DNA of 64,000 nucleotides from Pegoplata infirma. Its lineage: Eukaryota; Arthropoda; Insecta; Diptera; Anthomyiidae. Below are positions 31,926 to 42,466 of the stretch, in pieces. Location of the stretch: contig OY992537.1 in assembly GCA_963921195.1 (NCBI GenBank), positions 173,865,021-173,929,020 on the forward strand. The letters are read 5' to 3'. A program made the translations under genes and the position numbers. Position 1 is the stretch's first letter; every line of letters begins with the position of its first letter. The notes under the pieces were generated by a model. That model was given only the letters and a program-made list of their open reading frames with translations. It had not been told where the DNA came from and did not search any database.

Positions 31926-31945
31926 AAGTGGAGTGTATAAAAAAA
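31926..31945 (-). repeat. Dispersed repeat A2, remainder after M3
   Basis: AAGTGGAGTGTATAAAAA continues the A2 fragment that ends at 29230, with two substitutions from the 59566 copy. Confidence 0.7.
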
Positions 31946-32078
31946 ATAAAGAAAATATGACAATATTATTCTAGCTCTATTTAAATTTTTGCAAAATTTT
32001 CGGTTTACATATTTTTGCACTTAAATTTTCATACACTCCAAATGATTACACTGTAAATAAAATTTAAACTTTTGAAAT

Positions 32079-32488
32079 GACACAAAAAAACGCCGAAACA
32101 CCCCAACTTATTTTTGGGTCATAGAATCCAGTTGTGTACTCCGTTTTAAAAAGTTAGCTCAAAATAACGAGATATTTTGATTTTAAATTTGCAATCGACA
32201 AGTAAAAATTAAATAAATCCAAAAAAAAAAAATATAAAATTCATCAAAATAAGAGCAAGTATTGGTCCATGTCCGCTTGAAAATTGACGTTCATTATTTC
32301 TAGATATAAATTTCTACAAATAACAAGTTTTTTCATTCAAATAAAATCAAAAATCGCCTAAAATTTACTACAAATTTAAAATCGAAATATCTCGTAATTT
32401 TGAGCCAACTTTTCAAAATGGAGTACACCACTGGATTCTAGGATCCAAAATTAGGTTGACGTGTCTCGGCGTTTTGGTGTGTCAGAAT
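32079..32488. mobile_element. Palindromic MITE (TGACACAAAA...GTGTGTCA)
   Basis: Inverted arms of about 130 bp. The left arm runs ACGCCGAAACACCCCAA, GAATCCAGTTGTGTACTCC and AACGAGATATTTTGATTTT. The right arm mirrors it with AAATCGAAATATCTCG, GGAGTACACCACTGGATTCT and GTCTCGGCGTTTTGG. No target duplication was certain. Non-coding. Confidence 0.7.
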
Positions 32489-32804
32489 GTAAGAACATAT
32501 TGAGTTTATAAATAACTTATACAAAGTTAAGCATTCGCGTGCGAAACATTTAAGCGGGCGCATTTAAATGATGCCATTTGCCTTTTTTTTGTGTCAAGTT
32601 ATTACTTATCCATGCTTCATTAAACAAGAAATTAAAAAATACCGTTTCACGTGCGCACCATTAAAAAGGGGAATGCATTTAATCAAGCACATTTAAATTT
32701 TATTTTTTTCTCGAAGTTTGGAAAAGTACTAATAGGAATCAAAATTTTTACTTTTAATTATCCACTGCTCAAATCGTCATTTATTAATTTATATAAACCT
32801 CGGT

Positions 32805-34237
32805 TAGGGTTGCCATCCGTCCTCTTTTCCCCGGACACCGTCCTCTTTTTCAGGGCGTCCGGGGCAGTCCTACTTCTTTTTTAGAAAGTGTCCGGGGTTG
32901 TCCTCCTTTATTCCTCATAAATTTTTTTTGTATTATTTAATGTTCGAATTATTGGCATCGCTGTATTTTCGCTTACCAGCAGTAATGCCAACTTTTCGAG
33001 AGCAAAACGAGCACAGAAATAAAAAACACTTAAAAACTCGTATATTTCGAGTAAAAAAGCACGAAAATTACTACGTTATTATCAGATGGTGTGTCGTAAA
33101 GTTGGCTCTCCGAGAAAAGAAGAAAAAAATTTGTATATCAAAAATTTCCATTTCAAAATGTTCTAAATAATTTTAAGTAAATTCTATTTGAATTTCCAAA
33201 AATTGTGTTTCACAAATTCCGAATATTACAAATTTGTATTTTAAAATTCTCTAAATGCTTTTTAAAAATTCCATTTCATAAAATTCAAAAAGTATTTCAA
33301 AAATTTCCATTTATAAATTCTGATTATTTTTTTTATTAAAAAATAAAAATTGTTTTATTCGACCTTTAAAATATTATATTTTGAGTTGGTTTATTCTAGC
33401 TCGAGGTCATTATTTCCTTTACTAATTAAAACTATGATATTCTCATAGAATAATTCTCAAGAAAATTATTTTTCTGTTTTAAATTTGCTTATGTTGGTCA
33501 TTTTTTGCAAGACTTTATCGACACGTCCATTAAGTCCATTAAGTCTTGTAAAAATTACCAACATAAATAAATTTAACACAGAAAAAATATTTTCTTGAAA
33601 ATCATTCTATGAGAATATCATAGTTTTAATTAGTAAAGGAAATAATGACCTCGGGATAGAATAAACCTACTCAAAATATTTCCATTCATATTTAAAAATT
33701 TTCTAAATGTTTTTCAGAAAATTCTGATTAAGTATGTGTCAAATTTGTATTTCAAAATTTTTCAGAAAATTTTTAAAAACAAAAAAAAATATTTTGATAT
33801 ACAAAAAAAAATTTGAAAAGCAGTTACATAATTTTTTAATCAAAATGGAAATTTTTGAATTACAATTAAAATATCTGAACTTATTTAAATTCAAAAATAA
33901 TTTTCTTAAAATTATTTAGAAACTTTGAAATGAAAATGGAACTTTTTGAAAAATAAATGGAATTTTCTGAAAAGCATTTTGAAAATTTTTGACTTATATT
34001 TAGAAATTTTTTAAATATAACTGGAAATTTTTGAATTATAAATAGATATTTCCAAAATATAATTGAATGGATATATCCAAAATATTGAAATATAATTGGA
34101 AATATATTTTTTAGTGGAAAAAATAGTTTTCTTAAAAAAAATATTTTTTTTTGCATACTGTCCTCTTTTTTGGGTCAAATGTCCTCGTTTTTTGAGGTTG
34201 ACGTCCTCTTTTTCTCAAAATACAAATGGCAACCCTA
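32805..34237. mobile_element. hAT-type element with GTCCTCTTTT subterminal motifs
   Basis: Termini TAGGGTTGCCAT and ATGGCAACCCTA, with an exact 8-bp duplication ACCTCGGT at 32797-32804 and 34238-34245. Multiple CGTCCTCTTTT/GTCCGGGG motifs lie within 100 bp of each end, as expected for transposase-binding sites. The 1.4-kb interior is AT-rich, made of AAATTTCCAAAAT-type units with no recognisable transposase, so it is non-autonomous. A palindromic MITE is nested at 33376-33679. Confidence 0.92.
33376..33679. mobile_element. Palindromic MITE nested in the hAT
   Basis: Inverted arms of about 135 bp: ATATTTTGAGTTGGTTTATT ... AATAAACCTACTCAAAATAT, with AAAACTATGATATTCTCATA facing its complement. 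A CATTAAGTC duplication marks the centre. One arm recurs at 230-376. Confidence 0.85.
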
Positions 34238-34245
34238 ACCTCGGT

Positions 34246-34930
34246 GAGCATCTACCGCTTAAGTGCGTCACTAAATGTATGAGCTTTAATAATTTAAAAT
34301 ATATGTTTGTACGTAATACGCAAAGATTAATTGTGATGGCTTGTCAGAATGTTAATGATTTTGAAGCAGAGAATTTGACAAAATGCACGCAAAGTTTAAC
34401 AAAATTAAAAACGCCGTTGGACCGAAAACTTTAAAAAGTTTTTTTTTTATTAAAAATGTGTTGTTTCCAATTATTTTATGTGTTCAAGTTTGAAAAAATT
34501 AAACAAAATTTTCAGAGTTTTTTTTGATAAACTTCTGGTTATTTAACTAAAATTTTGTAATTTTACCGAGTTTTTTTTTGTAAAATTTTGCATTCATAAA
34601 ATGCTTTTAACTTAAACTATGTAAATTTACAGAGTTTTTTTTGGTAAAATTCTAACCGCTTTTATCAAAATTTTACAGATAATTCTGTAAATTTACAGTT
34701 TTTTTATCGAAATCATTTTAGAATGAGCATTTTGAGTGTACGTCCAGAAAAACACGAAGTAATGAAGTAATTTTGATATTTTAACAAAGTAGAGATCACT
34801 CACAATCAGTGACAACTTCACGGACCGCCACTGATTTTTTAATATATCAAATTATTTATTTAATTATTTTATGAACGCATTTTTATACTCCTCTGTAGTT
34901 TTTACGAATCTTTCCAAAGCCACAGAATTT
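34246..34930. other. Unassigned AT-rich DNA
   Basis: Text such as TTTACAGAGTTTTTTTTGGT repeats loosely between 34500 and 34700. No gene or element was recognised. Confidence 0.35.
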
Positions 34931-34931
34931 T

Positions 34932-35294
34932 TCAATTCAATGTTGTACATTTTGTTGTCCATTTCTTTAATTTCTTTGTTTTGTTCGCCAACTTTTCTTC
35001 TATCTTGTCAAACCTTTTCAAAAGTTCTTTTTGAAAATTGTTTTTTGAACATTTTTTTTCCGGTGTTGGAGTTGGCGTCAATGGCAAACTTGAAGAAGGA
35101 GGAGATGTCGAAGATGATGGAAATGGTGAAGAACGCGAGTTTAAAGATGAAGGTAGTATATTTGGAGAAGACGGATCCGAATTTGAAATTAACTGAGACG
35201 TATCATCAGATTTCAAAAGTAGTGTTGTCAATATCTGCAAAAATAAACAACAAATACATTTATAATTTTTTACTAAAAAAATGTGATAGTTCAA
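34932..35294 (-). CDS. Hypothetical Ser/Pro-rich fragment with basic coiled-coil-like end
   Basis: Not recognised. A TTTTGCAG splice-acceptor-like sequence precedes ATATTGACAACACTA on the minus strand (about 35230). The frame then reads a Ser/Pro-rich linker (SSPFPSSSTSPPSSS, TPTPTPEKK) and ends with a Lys-rich, heptad-like stretch (KELLKRFDKIEEKLANK) and a stop. This could be the last exon of a broken host or TE gene. No upstream exon could be assigned, so it may be spurious. The plus-strand 154-codon frame over the same bases looks like its shadow. Confidence 0.25.
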   Translation of the reverse strand: MNYHIFLVKNYKCICCLFLQILTTLLLKSDDTSQLISNSDPSSPNILPSSLNSRSSPFPSSSTSPPSSSLPLTPTPTPEKKCSKNNFQKELLKRFDKIEEKLANKTKKLKKWTTKCTTLN

Positions 35295-35689
35295 GTTTCA
35301 ATTCATTTGGCATACTTTCTTCCCGTAAATTCTGAACGTTGCACTGTGGGCCAGCATCTCTGAATTTTGGCCATAAATAGACCGCTTAACCTATATGTGA
35401 AAAAGTATAACATATGGGTGTTAAAGGATCGCTGATCATGATTCTGGAAAAAAAAATCAAACTGACAGACATGATTTTTTAATTCTTTATTATATTTAAC
35501 TAGTCGAATAGCCTGTCCCTGCCAGGCGGAACACCAAATCACTTTTCTCAATAATTCTAATCTTTTTACCAAACTTTATAAAAAATTATGTTTGTGCTTC
35601 ACAAACTTAATATTGCTAGATTGAGTTACATCAACTATTTCCCCAACTGGAAAAAAATTGAAATGGTATAAAAGGTTTTATTATTACAA

Positions 35690-38330
35690 TTTTAGAACTA
35701 AATTTAGCACGCCCATTTCGTCTCTCCGTCCTTAAACCGGATATCTAAAATATCCCATGGTCACTCCTACATACATGCAATTTTTTATTTTTAAAATTAG
35801 ATAAAATGTTAAAAAACACAATTTTTTCACTTAAATTTTTCCTTATAATTCTCCGTATACAGTTTAAATATTAAATCTGACTTCATAAGGACATGATCCA
35901 TTGTCAATACTTTATGCTTTACAATTTTCAGCTTTCTAAGTCATTAAGGGTTTCAGAAATAATTTAAATGTTTAAAAACTAAATTTCGCCGTCTTCCGCC
36001 ACTCCCCCTGTCTTAAAGGCAGAAAACTCGGCTACGTTACAGATTATATATATAAACTGAACAAAATTCACAACGGATCTTTGCCATAGTCCGTACCATA
36101 TGCATCCCAATTTTCATCTTTCAAATCATAAGGTGACTTCAAAATGAGGTAAGATGTGACTACATAATTTTTCCACGCCCATTTCTTCTCTTAATTCTCC
36201 GTCCATATTCCAAATTTTTTATATCTGGCTACTTTAGGATAAGCTCCATCGTTAGTACTATACTCGTATCCACGCCCCTTTTCCCTTTTAATTCTCCGTC
36301 CACAGTCCAAAAATTATAAGTCTGACTACTTTAGGATATGCTCCAGTGTCAGGACAATATGATTGCCAATTTTCGGCTTCGTAGGTCATTAGCGCTTTAA
36401 CGTTAGTTAAATTAAAAAAAATAAAACATAATATTGCCTTGCCCCTTTTTCCTCTCAACTCTCCCTCTACATTCCAAAAATGTTAAAGCGGACAACTTTA
36501 GAATATGCTTCATAGTTAGGACTACATGTTAGGAATTTTCAGCTTCCTAATTCATTGGGGCGGGGTGGAGCTTAAAAATACTCTAAAATGTTAAAAAAAA
36601 ATTAATTTTGCCAAGGCCCCTTTTTCTCATAATTCGCCGCCCACAGACAAAAAATCCGGCTTCGTAAGAATCTGTCCTCAATAAAAAGTAAGCTGCTAAC
36701 TGCCGATTTAAAGGAGCCTTATGTCAAAATTTATTTGAAAAAGTTAAATTTAACGATGAGTTATTTTATAACGGAGCATTAAGTAATCCAGAATAAGTCC
36801 ATCCATGAGATTTAAAAGGCTGGATTAGAGATGGGCGCTGGTCACGTGATTTGCGTGATTCACGTGAATCACGCGTGAGTGTGAGTGATTTTCATTTCAA
36901 TCACGTGATTGTGAGTTGAAAAAAAATCTGAGTGAGTGATTAGTGAGTGATTCGTTTATTTTTTGCGTGAGTTTGCGTGATTAGATTTTTTGATTTGTCC
37001 AAATTTTTTTTTAATTTTTTGTAAAAAAGTTTTTTTCTTTTTTTGGTAAGAAAGTTTTATTGCGTGAGTAGATTTTGCGTGACTCACGCGTGAGCGTGAT
37101 TGAATCTGGCGTGATTCACGCGTGAGTATGAGTAAGTTTTTTATTACTCACGTGAATAGTGAGTGAGCGTGAGTAAAAAAAAAATTTGCGTGAGTGATTC
37201 GATTATTTTTTGCGTGAGTGAGTGTGAGTCAAAATCCACTCACGCGCCCATCTCTAGGCTGGATACACAAAAAATAGGAGAAACACAAAAAAAAGAAATT
37301 ATATATACAGAAAATAGATGGAAATAAATTTACCACGCCCCTTTGCCTTTCTTATTCTCCACCCATACACTGGATATCAAAAATACAGGTTGGTGTTGAT
37401 CTTCCCCATGAAACCTACTATATACATGCCAATTTTCATCTTCCTAAGTCATTGGGGATCTTCAAATGGTAAAAAACCTAATTTCATTTAATTCTCCGCC
37501 CCAGTCGATAAATTTTAAATCTGATTACTTCAGGATATTCTACATCGCTATGCACTTTCCGCTTCCTTTGAGGGCTTCAAAATAAGTTAAAATGTAAAAA
37601 ATCACATTTTTGTGACTCCCCATTTTCCTTTAAATTCTCCGCCCACAGTATAAAAATTTAAAATTCGACTGCTTCAGGATATGCTTAATCGATAGGACTA
37701 TATGCTAGGAAATTTTCAGCTTCCTAAGTCATTAGAGGACTTTAAAATAAGCAAAAATTACAATTTTCATGTTCATAAGTCATTGGGGGTATTCAAATGA
37801 CTTAAAATAATAAAAAACACAATTTTTCCAAGCCCCATTTTTCTCTTAATTATCCTTCCACAGTCTAAAAAATGTAGATCCCATTACTTCAGGATATGCT
37901 TCCTTGTTAGAAAAAAATGCTATGCAATTTGCCGCTTCCTAAGTCATTAGGGGGCTTCAAAAGAATTAAAAATTTTAAAAAATCCCAATTTTGCCACGCC
38001 ACTTTTCTCCTCAATTCTCCGCCCACATTGCGAAAATTTTAAATGCGACTACTTGAGGATATGCGCCATCGTTAGGACTATATTCTAGGAAGTTTTCAGC
38101 TTCCTAAGTCATTAGGGGGCTTTAAATTAAGCAAAAATGTCAAAAAATTGAATTTTTCCACGCCCACTTTTCCGCTTATTTCTCCGCCCACAGACAAAAA
38201 ATCGAAAATCCGGCTACGTTAGGATCTGCCCCAGGTGTTTTACTATATGCATGCCAATTTTCAGCTTTGTAGCTCATCAGTGGGCTTCAAAAATCTCTGG
38301 ATAGACAAAAAAAGAGGAACACACAAATAG
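35690..38330. repeat. Degenerate tandem array, ~150-200 bp unit
   Basis: About eleven units, each with CACGCCC(ACTTTT), TTCTCCGCCCACAG, GACTACTTCAGGATATGC, TCAGCTTCCTAAGTCATTAG and GGGCTTCAAAA in the same order. TTCTCCG anchors fall near 35852, 36195, 36287, 36634, 37493, 37636, 38016 and 38178, with mutated anchors between. A hAT MITE interrupts it at 36826. It is non-coding and resembles a decaying satellite or minisatellite. Confidence 0.75.
36826..37256. mobile_element. hAT-type MITE rich in GTGAGTGAT
   Basis: Termini TAGAGATGGGCGC and GCGCCCATCTCTA with an exact 8-bp duplication GGCTGGAT (36818-36825, 37257-37264). The body consists of CACGTGAATCACGCGTGAGT units. Non-coding, 431 bp. Confidence 0.93.
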
Positions 38331-38340
38331 GTAAATTATA

Positions 38341-39247
38341 AAGGGTGGTTAAATTTGAAGGGCCGACGTTGATTTTGAATAAAACACAAATTATTTAGGA
38401 AATTATTGCCATTTATTTTTATTATGATACATTGGTATGGTTCAATTATGTATGGAACAAAATATCGGACAAATGGCCACCGCGACTTCGGCGGCACAAC
38501 TCCATCCGAAAGTCCTAATTTTCGATCACGCTTAGGCATAATTGAGGTTCTATGCCGTTAATGTGCCGAATTATCTCATCCTTTAGCTCTTCAATTGTTG
38601 CTAGCTTACCGACGTACACCTTTTCTTTCAAATAACCCCATAGAAAGAAGTCCAACGGTGTCAAATCACATGATCTTGGCGGCCAATTCACATCGCCACC
38701 ATATGAGATAACACGGTCATTGAATTTGTCCCGCAAAAGAGCCATTGTGTCGTTAGCTGTGTGGCAAGTAGCACCGTTTTGTTAAAACCACATATTGTTC
38801 ACATCCATATCTTCCAACTCGGGTCATAAAAAGTTCGTTATAACCTCACGATAGCAAACAACATTCACCGTAGCTGCTTGACCGGCCTCATTTTGGAAAA
38901 ATACGGCCCGACGGTGCCGCCAGCCCATAAACCGCACCGAAGAGGCACTCTTTGTGGGTGCATTGGTTTTTCGACAATCCCTCTTGGGTTATCATTCGCC
39001 CAAATGCGGCAATTCTGCTTATTCACGAATACGAAAAAATCACGAAGTGCACGATATGCATTTTGATTTGAACTCCCGTTTTCATAATAAGCCTGAATAA
39101 CTTTAACGCGTTGCTCGATTGCGGGGGTTTCCATGGTTCAAATTGAGTTAGTCTGAAATAGAGAAATGTCAAATTAAATGCTGAAAAAAACTAGACGTTT
39201 AGGTGTGGTTAACATTCAACATCGGCCCTTAAAATTTACCCACCCTT
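38341..39247 (-). pseudogene. Broken mariner-family transposon, 907 bp
   Basis: Inverted ends AAGGGTGGTTAAATTTGAAG / complement, with TA on each side (38339-38340, 39248-39249). On the minus strand, from the right, it begins METPAIEQRVKVIQAYYENG, jumps after NAYRALRDFF to VNKQNCRIW (internal deletion), continues to LWAGGTVGPYF, is then frameshifted, and ends with GDVNWPPRSCDLTPLDFFLW and SRGGHLSDILF. The usual catalytic QDGATCH reads QNGATCH (codon at 38776-38778), preceded by a TAA (38782-38784). The internal deletion, the stop, the lost Asp and the frameshift make it dead. Confidence 0.9.
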
Positions 39248-39249
39248 TA

Positions 39250-39565
39250 TATATAGATATAATCATGGCAATTAGCACATTGGGTGCGGGAACAATTTAA
39301 TGGCTTATGGGGTGGTAAATTACACTGAACACAAGTGATTTCATTTTTACAATGTTTTAGGTTGTGTCCTAGTTGTTGGCACGTTTTGCATCGCATCGGG
39401 TTGGGTATGTACTCACGAATATTTACCGTGTTCCAAGAAACTTTGATTTTTTCTGGCAAGTGATATAAATGGAATGTAAGTAGAATTACACCAGTTTTAA
39501 TTGTTTTATCATCTGTTGTTTTTTGTTGATTTCGTTATCTGGGATGTCGTTAAGATACGGAGCAT
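39250..39565 (-). pseudogene. Jockey-like LINE ORF1 fragment, downstream half
   Basis: Minus-strand frame with TGVILLTFHLYHLPEKIKVS, REYIPNPMRCKTCQQLGHN and further Cys/His knuckles (CKTCQQLGHNLKHC, CVQCNLPPHKPLNC, CANC). This is the gag-like ORF1 C-terminus of jockey-type LINEs, an RNA-binding protein. It is cut at its 3' side by the mariner at 39247 and at its 5' side by element K. The upstream half lies at 42467-42595, and the frame continues when K and one ATAT are discounted. Confidence 0.85.
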
Positions 39566-39944
39566 ATATCGTCACCTAAAATGCAAAAGGCCCTAACTAA
39601 CACAAAATCCAAAATCGTGTTTTTTATTGATTCTGATGAATTGCATCAAAATACATCTCCAAAAAAAAAATTAGACTCATTCGATCAAAAATCACAATTT
39701 TATTTACAAAATTAAAAACGCCCTAACTACATGATCAAACATAAGTAAAACGCAAAAAGCCCCAACTAACCGCTTGTGTGTACAACATTGCATGCACAGC
39801 TGATAGCTTTATCCGTTAAGCATTTTTAATGATTTGCTTTAGAAAAATATAAAGGTTTTCTGAAGGTTTTGTGTGATTATAAATAAAGAGTGAAGAAACA
39901 ATTAACAATTATAATTAATCAAATATAAAGAAACAAAATTCAAT

Positions 39945-41762
39945 ATGTCTGAACTAAATTTGGATATGTCCGAACTAAATTTGGATAAGGATGCAGAAGG
40001 GAATTCAAAAAAAATAAATAAAACAAATTGGAGACATTTAAGCCAACAAAACCGTATGGAAGGTAAAAAATACCGAGGTTTTTCAAAAGGTAATGTAATA
40101 ACTGAGCGTAAGCCTAGAAAAATGGGTGATACATGTACATCAAAGTTTTGTGAAAAAATTACAATGCGACATTGCTCACATTTCACTGAAAATATTCGTA
40201 AAGAAATTTTTGACTCATTCTGGAAAATGTCTTGGAATAACAAAAAGCTTTATGTAACAAATCTCGTTGAATGTTCCAAAAGACAACGTATTACTGTGGA
40301 AAACTCCAAACGCTCCACAACAAAACATTATTTTTTAAAACACGATTCAAATCGTATTCAAGTATGTAGACAAATGTTTCTTTCAACTTTAGGGTTATCC
40401 GAAAAAACGGTTCGTTTGTGGGTATCTTCAAGAAACTTACATTGCACCCAAATTTTTCCTGCTGAAAAGAAAGAAAAACCACAAGGATTACAATACAAAA
40501 AAAGGTTAAGCTATTTACAAAAATGGTTGGAAGATTTGCGTAAGTTGGGGTCTCATTATCGTCGGGAACATACCAATAAGGTATATTTTGAAGCAGACTT
40601 TAAAAGTTATCAACAGATTTATGATCTCTATTCTGAGTCATGTGATGATAACAAAGAAAATGACATTACACGTGTATCATTTCCTAATTTTATGAATCTG
40701 GTTAAGGCATCAAATTACTCGCTATTTAAACCAAGAAATGATCAGTGTGACTTATGTTTATCTTATAAAGCAAAGAATCTGTCACAGGAGCAATTCGATA
40801 GTCATCGAAGTGAAATTGATAAAATGAGAACTGAAAAAGATAATGATATTGAAAATGCCAAATCAGGACTATGTCTACTACTTTGCATAGATATGCAAGC
40901 TGTAAAGCTCTTACCTCAGTCAAAAGCCAACTCCTCTTATTATAAAATGAAACTTCAGATTCATAATTTCACAATTTATAATGTAATAAATCACGAGTCT
41001 GATAATTACGTTTGGGATGAAACCGAGGGAAGCCTTGTCGCTTCTACATTCACCACAATTATCGTAAAGCATTTAAGAAAAGAAATTCAGCAATTTCCTG
41101 ATATTCACCATATTATTATTTACTCCGATGGTTGTTTTTACCAAAACAGAAATGTTGTCCTTTCAAACGCTTTAGTTTCTTTATGTGAGGAAAAAAACAT
41201 TACCATAGAACACAAATACTTGGTAGTCGGTCACACGCAAATGGAATGTGACTCCACTCACTCTCTAATTGAAAGAAAGATTCGTGATAAGCAAATAAAC
41301 TTGCCATTTGAACTAGTGAATTTAATTAAAGCTGCTCGGAAAAACCCTTTTCCTTTACAAGTACACCAATTAAATCACGAATATTTCCTTAATTATGAGT
41401 CAGTTCCTAAGCGATATTCATCAATAAGACCAGGTATAGTAAAAATAAATATTGTGTTTCTAAAATTTTTATTACTTTTTACATTTTTTTTAGGAAAAAA
41501 AACGGGGGATCCCACCGTCAATATGATACGTGCATTGGCATACGAACCAACTGGAACTATTTATTTCAAAACAAATATAAATGATAATTATGTACAGCTT
41601 CCACAGCGAATTGGAAATAAAATCAAAATTGTTGCACCGCCCCAACTACATGAGCAGAGATTAAAAATTTCAAAAAAAAAGTGGCAGCATCTCCAAGATT
41701 TAAAACCATTGCTGCCAGCAGATTGTCATGATTTTTATGACAACATCCCCTTCGAAAATTAG
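39945..41762 (+). CDS. Putative DDE-type transposase of element K (605 codons)
   Basis: Likely the transposase that cuts and pastes element K. The start duplicates MSELNLD, so either Met could be used. Near residues 64-77 is C-x4-C-x7-C and at 268-271 CDLC, possible zinc ligands. Candidate acidic catalytic residues are D316 in LCIDMQAVKLLP, D395 in IYSDGCFYQNRN, and E434 or D436 in GHTQMECDSTHS, a D-D-E/D layout with 78 and 38-40 residue spacings. The arrangement resembles proteins carrying the domain of unknown function DUF7869 (family memory, unverified). A 60-bp GT-AG intron with a polypyrimidine tract (41434-41493) is in frame, and splicing gives 585 aa (RPG-KKTGDP). AATAAA follows at 41774. 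There are no internal stops, so it may be functional. Confidence 0.8.
   Translation: MSELNLDMSELNLDKDAEGNSKKINKTNWRHLSQQNRMEGKKYRGFSKGNVITERKPRKMGDTCTSKFCEKITMRHCSHFTENIRKEIFDSFWKMSWNNKKLYVTNLVECSKRQRITVENSKRSTTKHYFLKHDSNRIQVCRQMFLSTLGLSEKTVRLWVSSRNLHCTQIFPAEKKEKPQGLQYKKRLSYLQKWLEDLRKLGSHYRREHTNKVYFEADFKSYQQIYDLYSESCDDNKENDITRVSFPNFMNLVKASNYSLFKPRNDQCDLCLSYKAKNLSQEQFDSHRSEIDKMRTEKDNDIENAKSGLCLLLCIDMQAVKLLPQSKANSSYYKMKLQIHNFTIYNVINHESDNYVWDETEGSLVASTFTTIIVKHLRKEIQQFPDIHHIIIYSDGCFYQNRNVVLSNALVSLCEEKNITIEHKYLVVGHTQMECDSTHSLIERKIRDKQINLPFELVNLIKAARKNPFPLQVHQLNHEYFLNYESVPKRYSSIRPGIVKINIVFLKFLLLFTFFLGKKTGDPTVNMIRALAYEPTGTIYFKTNINDNYVQLPQRIGNKIKIVAPPQLHEQRLKISKKKWQHLQDLKPLLPADCHDFYDNIPFEN
41434..41493 (+). 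other. 60-bp in-frame intron in the K transposase gene
   Basis: Donor CCAG|GTATAG and acceptor TTTTTTTTAG|GA. The translated intron reads as a hydrophobic Phe/Leu-rich stretch unlike its surroundings, as expected of a T-rich fly intron. Its length is a multiple of three and lacks a stop, so unspliced RNA would also be open. Confidence 0.8.
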
Positions 41763-41800
41763 TTTCTATTTTTAATAAATATTCTCATTTATCATTCTAT

Positions 41801-42023
41801 GGGGCATGTCACAGACTCAATTCCGTTCGGATTCGGAAAAAGTGGTTTACTCGTAAAATGAAAAACGAATATTATTTTTGACGGAATGAAATCACTTTCA
41901 AAAATCAAAGTGGAATTGATTTGCATAAAAGTGGTTTCATTTCGAAAAAAAATATTCGCTTTGCGTTTTACGAGCAAACCACTTTTTTCAAATCCGAACG
42001 GAATGGAGTCTGTGACATGCCCC
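41801..42023. mobile_element. Palindromic MITE in element K 3' region
   Basis: Ends GGGGCATGTCACAGACTCAA and complement (one or two mismatches), with long arms: AAAAAGTGGTTTACTCGTAA faces TTACGAGCAAACCACTTTTT. TAT flanks both ends, a possible 3-bp or TA duplication. It lies 38 bp after the transposase stop, beyond AATAAA. Confidence 0.8.
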
Positions 42024-42466
42024 TATATCCCAAAATTAACTATTTTTATCGTGAATTAATCAAATATATTATTTGTTTTTTTTTCATGAAATATCAATAA
42101 AATGAATTAAATAATGTGATATTTATGATAATTTAAATTAAAATAAACTTTAAATAAATAAAACCAAAAAATAATAACAAAACATTAATTTTACAGTTCT
42201 CCTGTATGTATGTCAATTGATATTTGATGCAGTTAGGGCTTTTTTTGTTTCAGAAATATACGAGACAAAAGGGCGTAATTGACATAACTCTTCAAATAAT
42301 AAAAATAATTAATTTTTTTTACCAGAAATCAATTTGTCCGTGTTTTTTCAATAATATATGAAGATTTTGTGATTAACACTTTTATATTTTTTCTTTAAAC
42401 ATGTTTTTTGCTTCTCCTGTAAAATTAATAAAATGTTAGTTAGGGCGTTTTGCATTTTAGGTGACG

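Larger units (their letters stand above)
39570..42466 (+). mobile_element. Element K: DNA transposon with intact ORF and 4-bp ATAT duplication
   Basis: Inverted ends of about 30 bp: CGTCACCTAAAATGCAAAAG then GCCCTAACTAAC, mirrored at the right with one mismatch. ATAT lies on both sides (39566-39569, 42467-42470). It is inserted in a jockey-like ORF1 whose frame is restored by deleting K plus four bases, which fixes the duplication at 4 bp. It carries one gene (39945-41762) and a nested MITE (41801-42023). A miniature relative is at 27558-27923. A 4-bp duplication is known for Sola and Chapaev superfamilies, but the termini do not show the Chapaev CAC start. The superfamily is not assigned. 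Confidence 0.9.

Noticed and set aside
34871..35335. 154-codon plus-strand protein
   Set aside because: It lies opposite the minus-strand Ser/Pro-rich frame and shows no motif.
38341..39247. Active mariner transposase
   Set aside because: Internal deletion, stop at 38782-38784, frameshift and Asn in place of a catalytic Asp.
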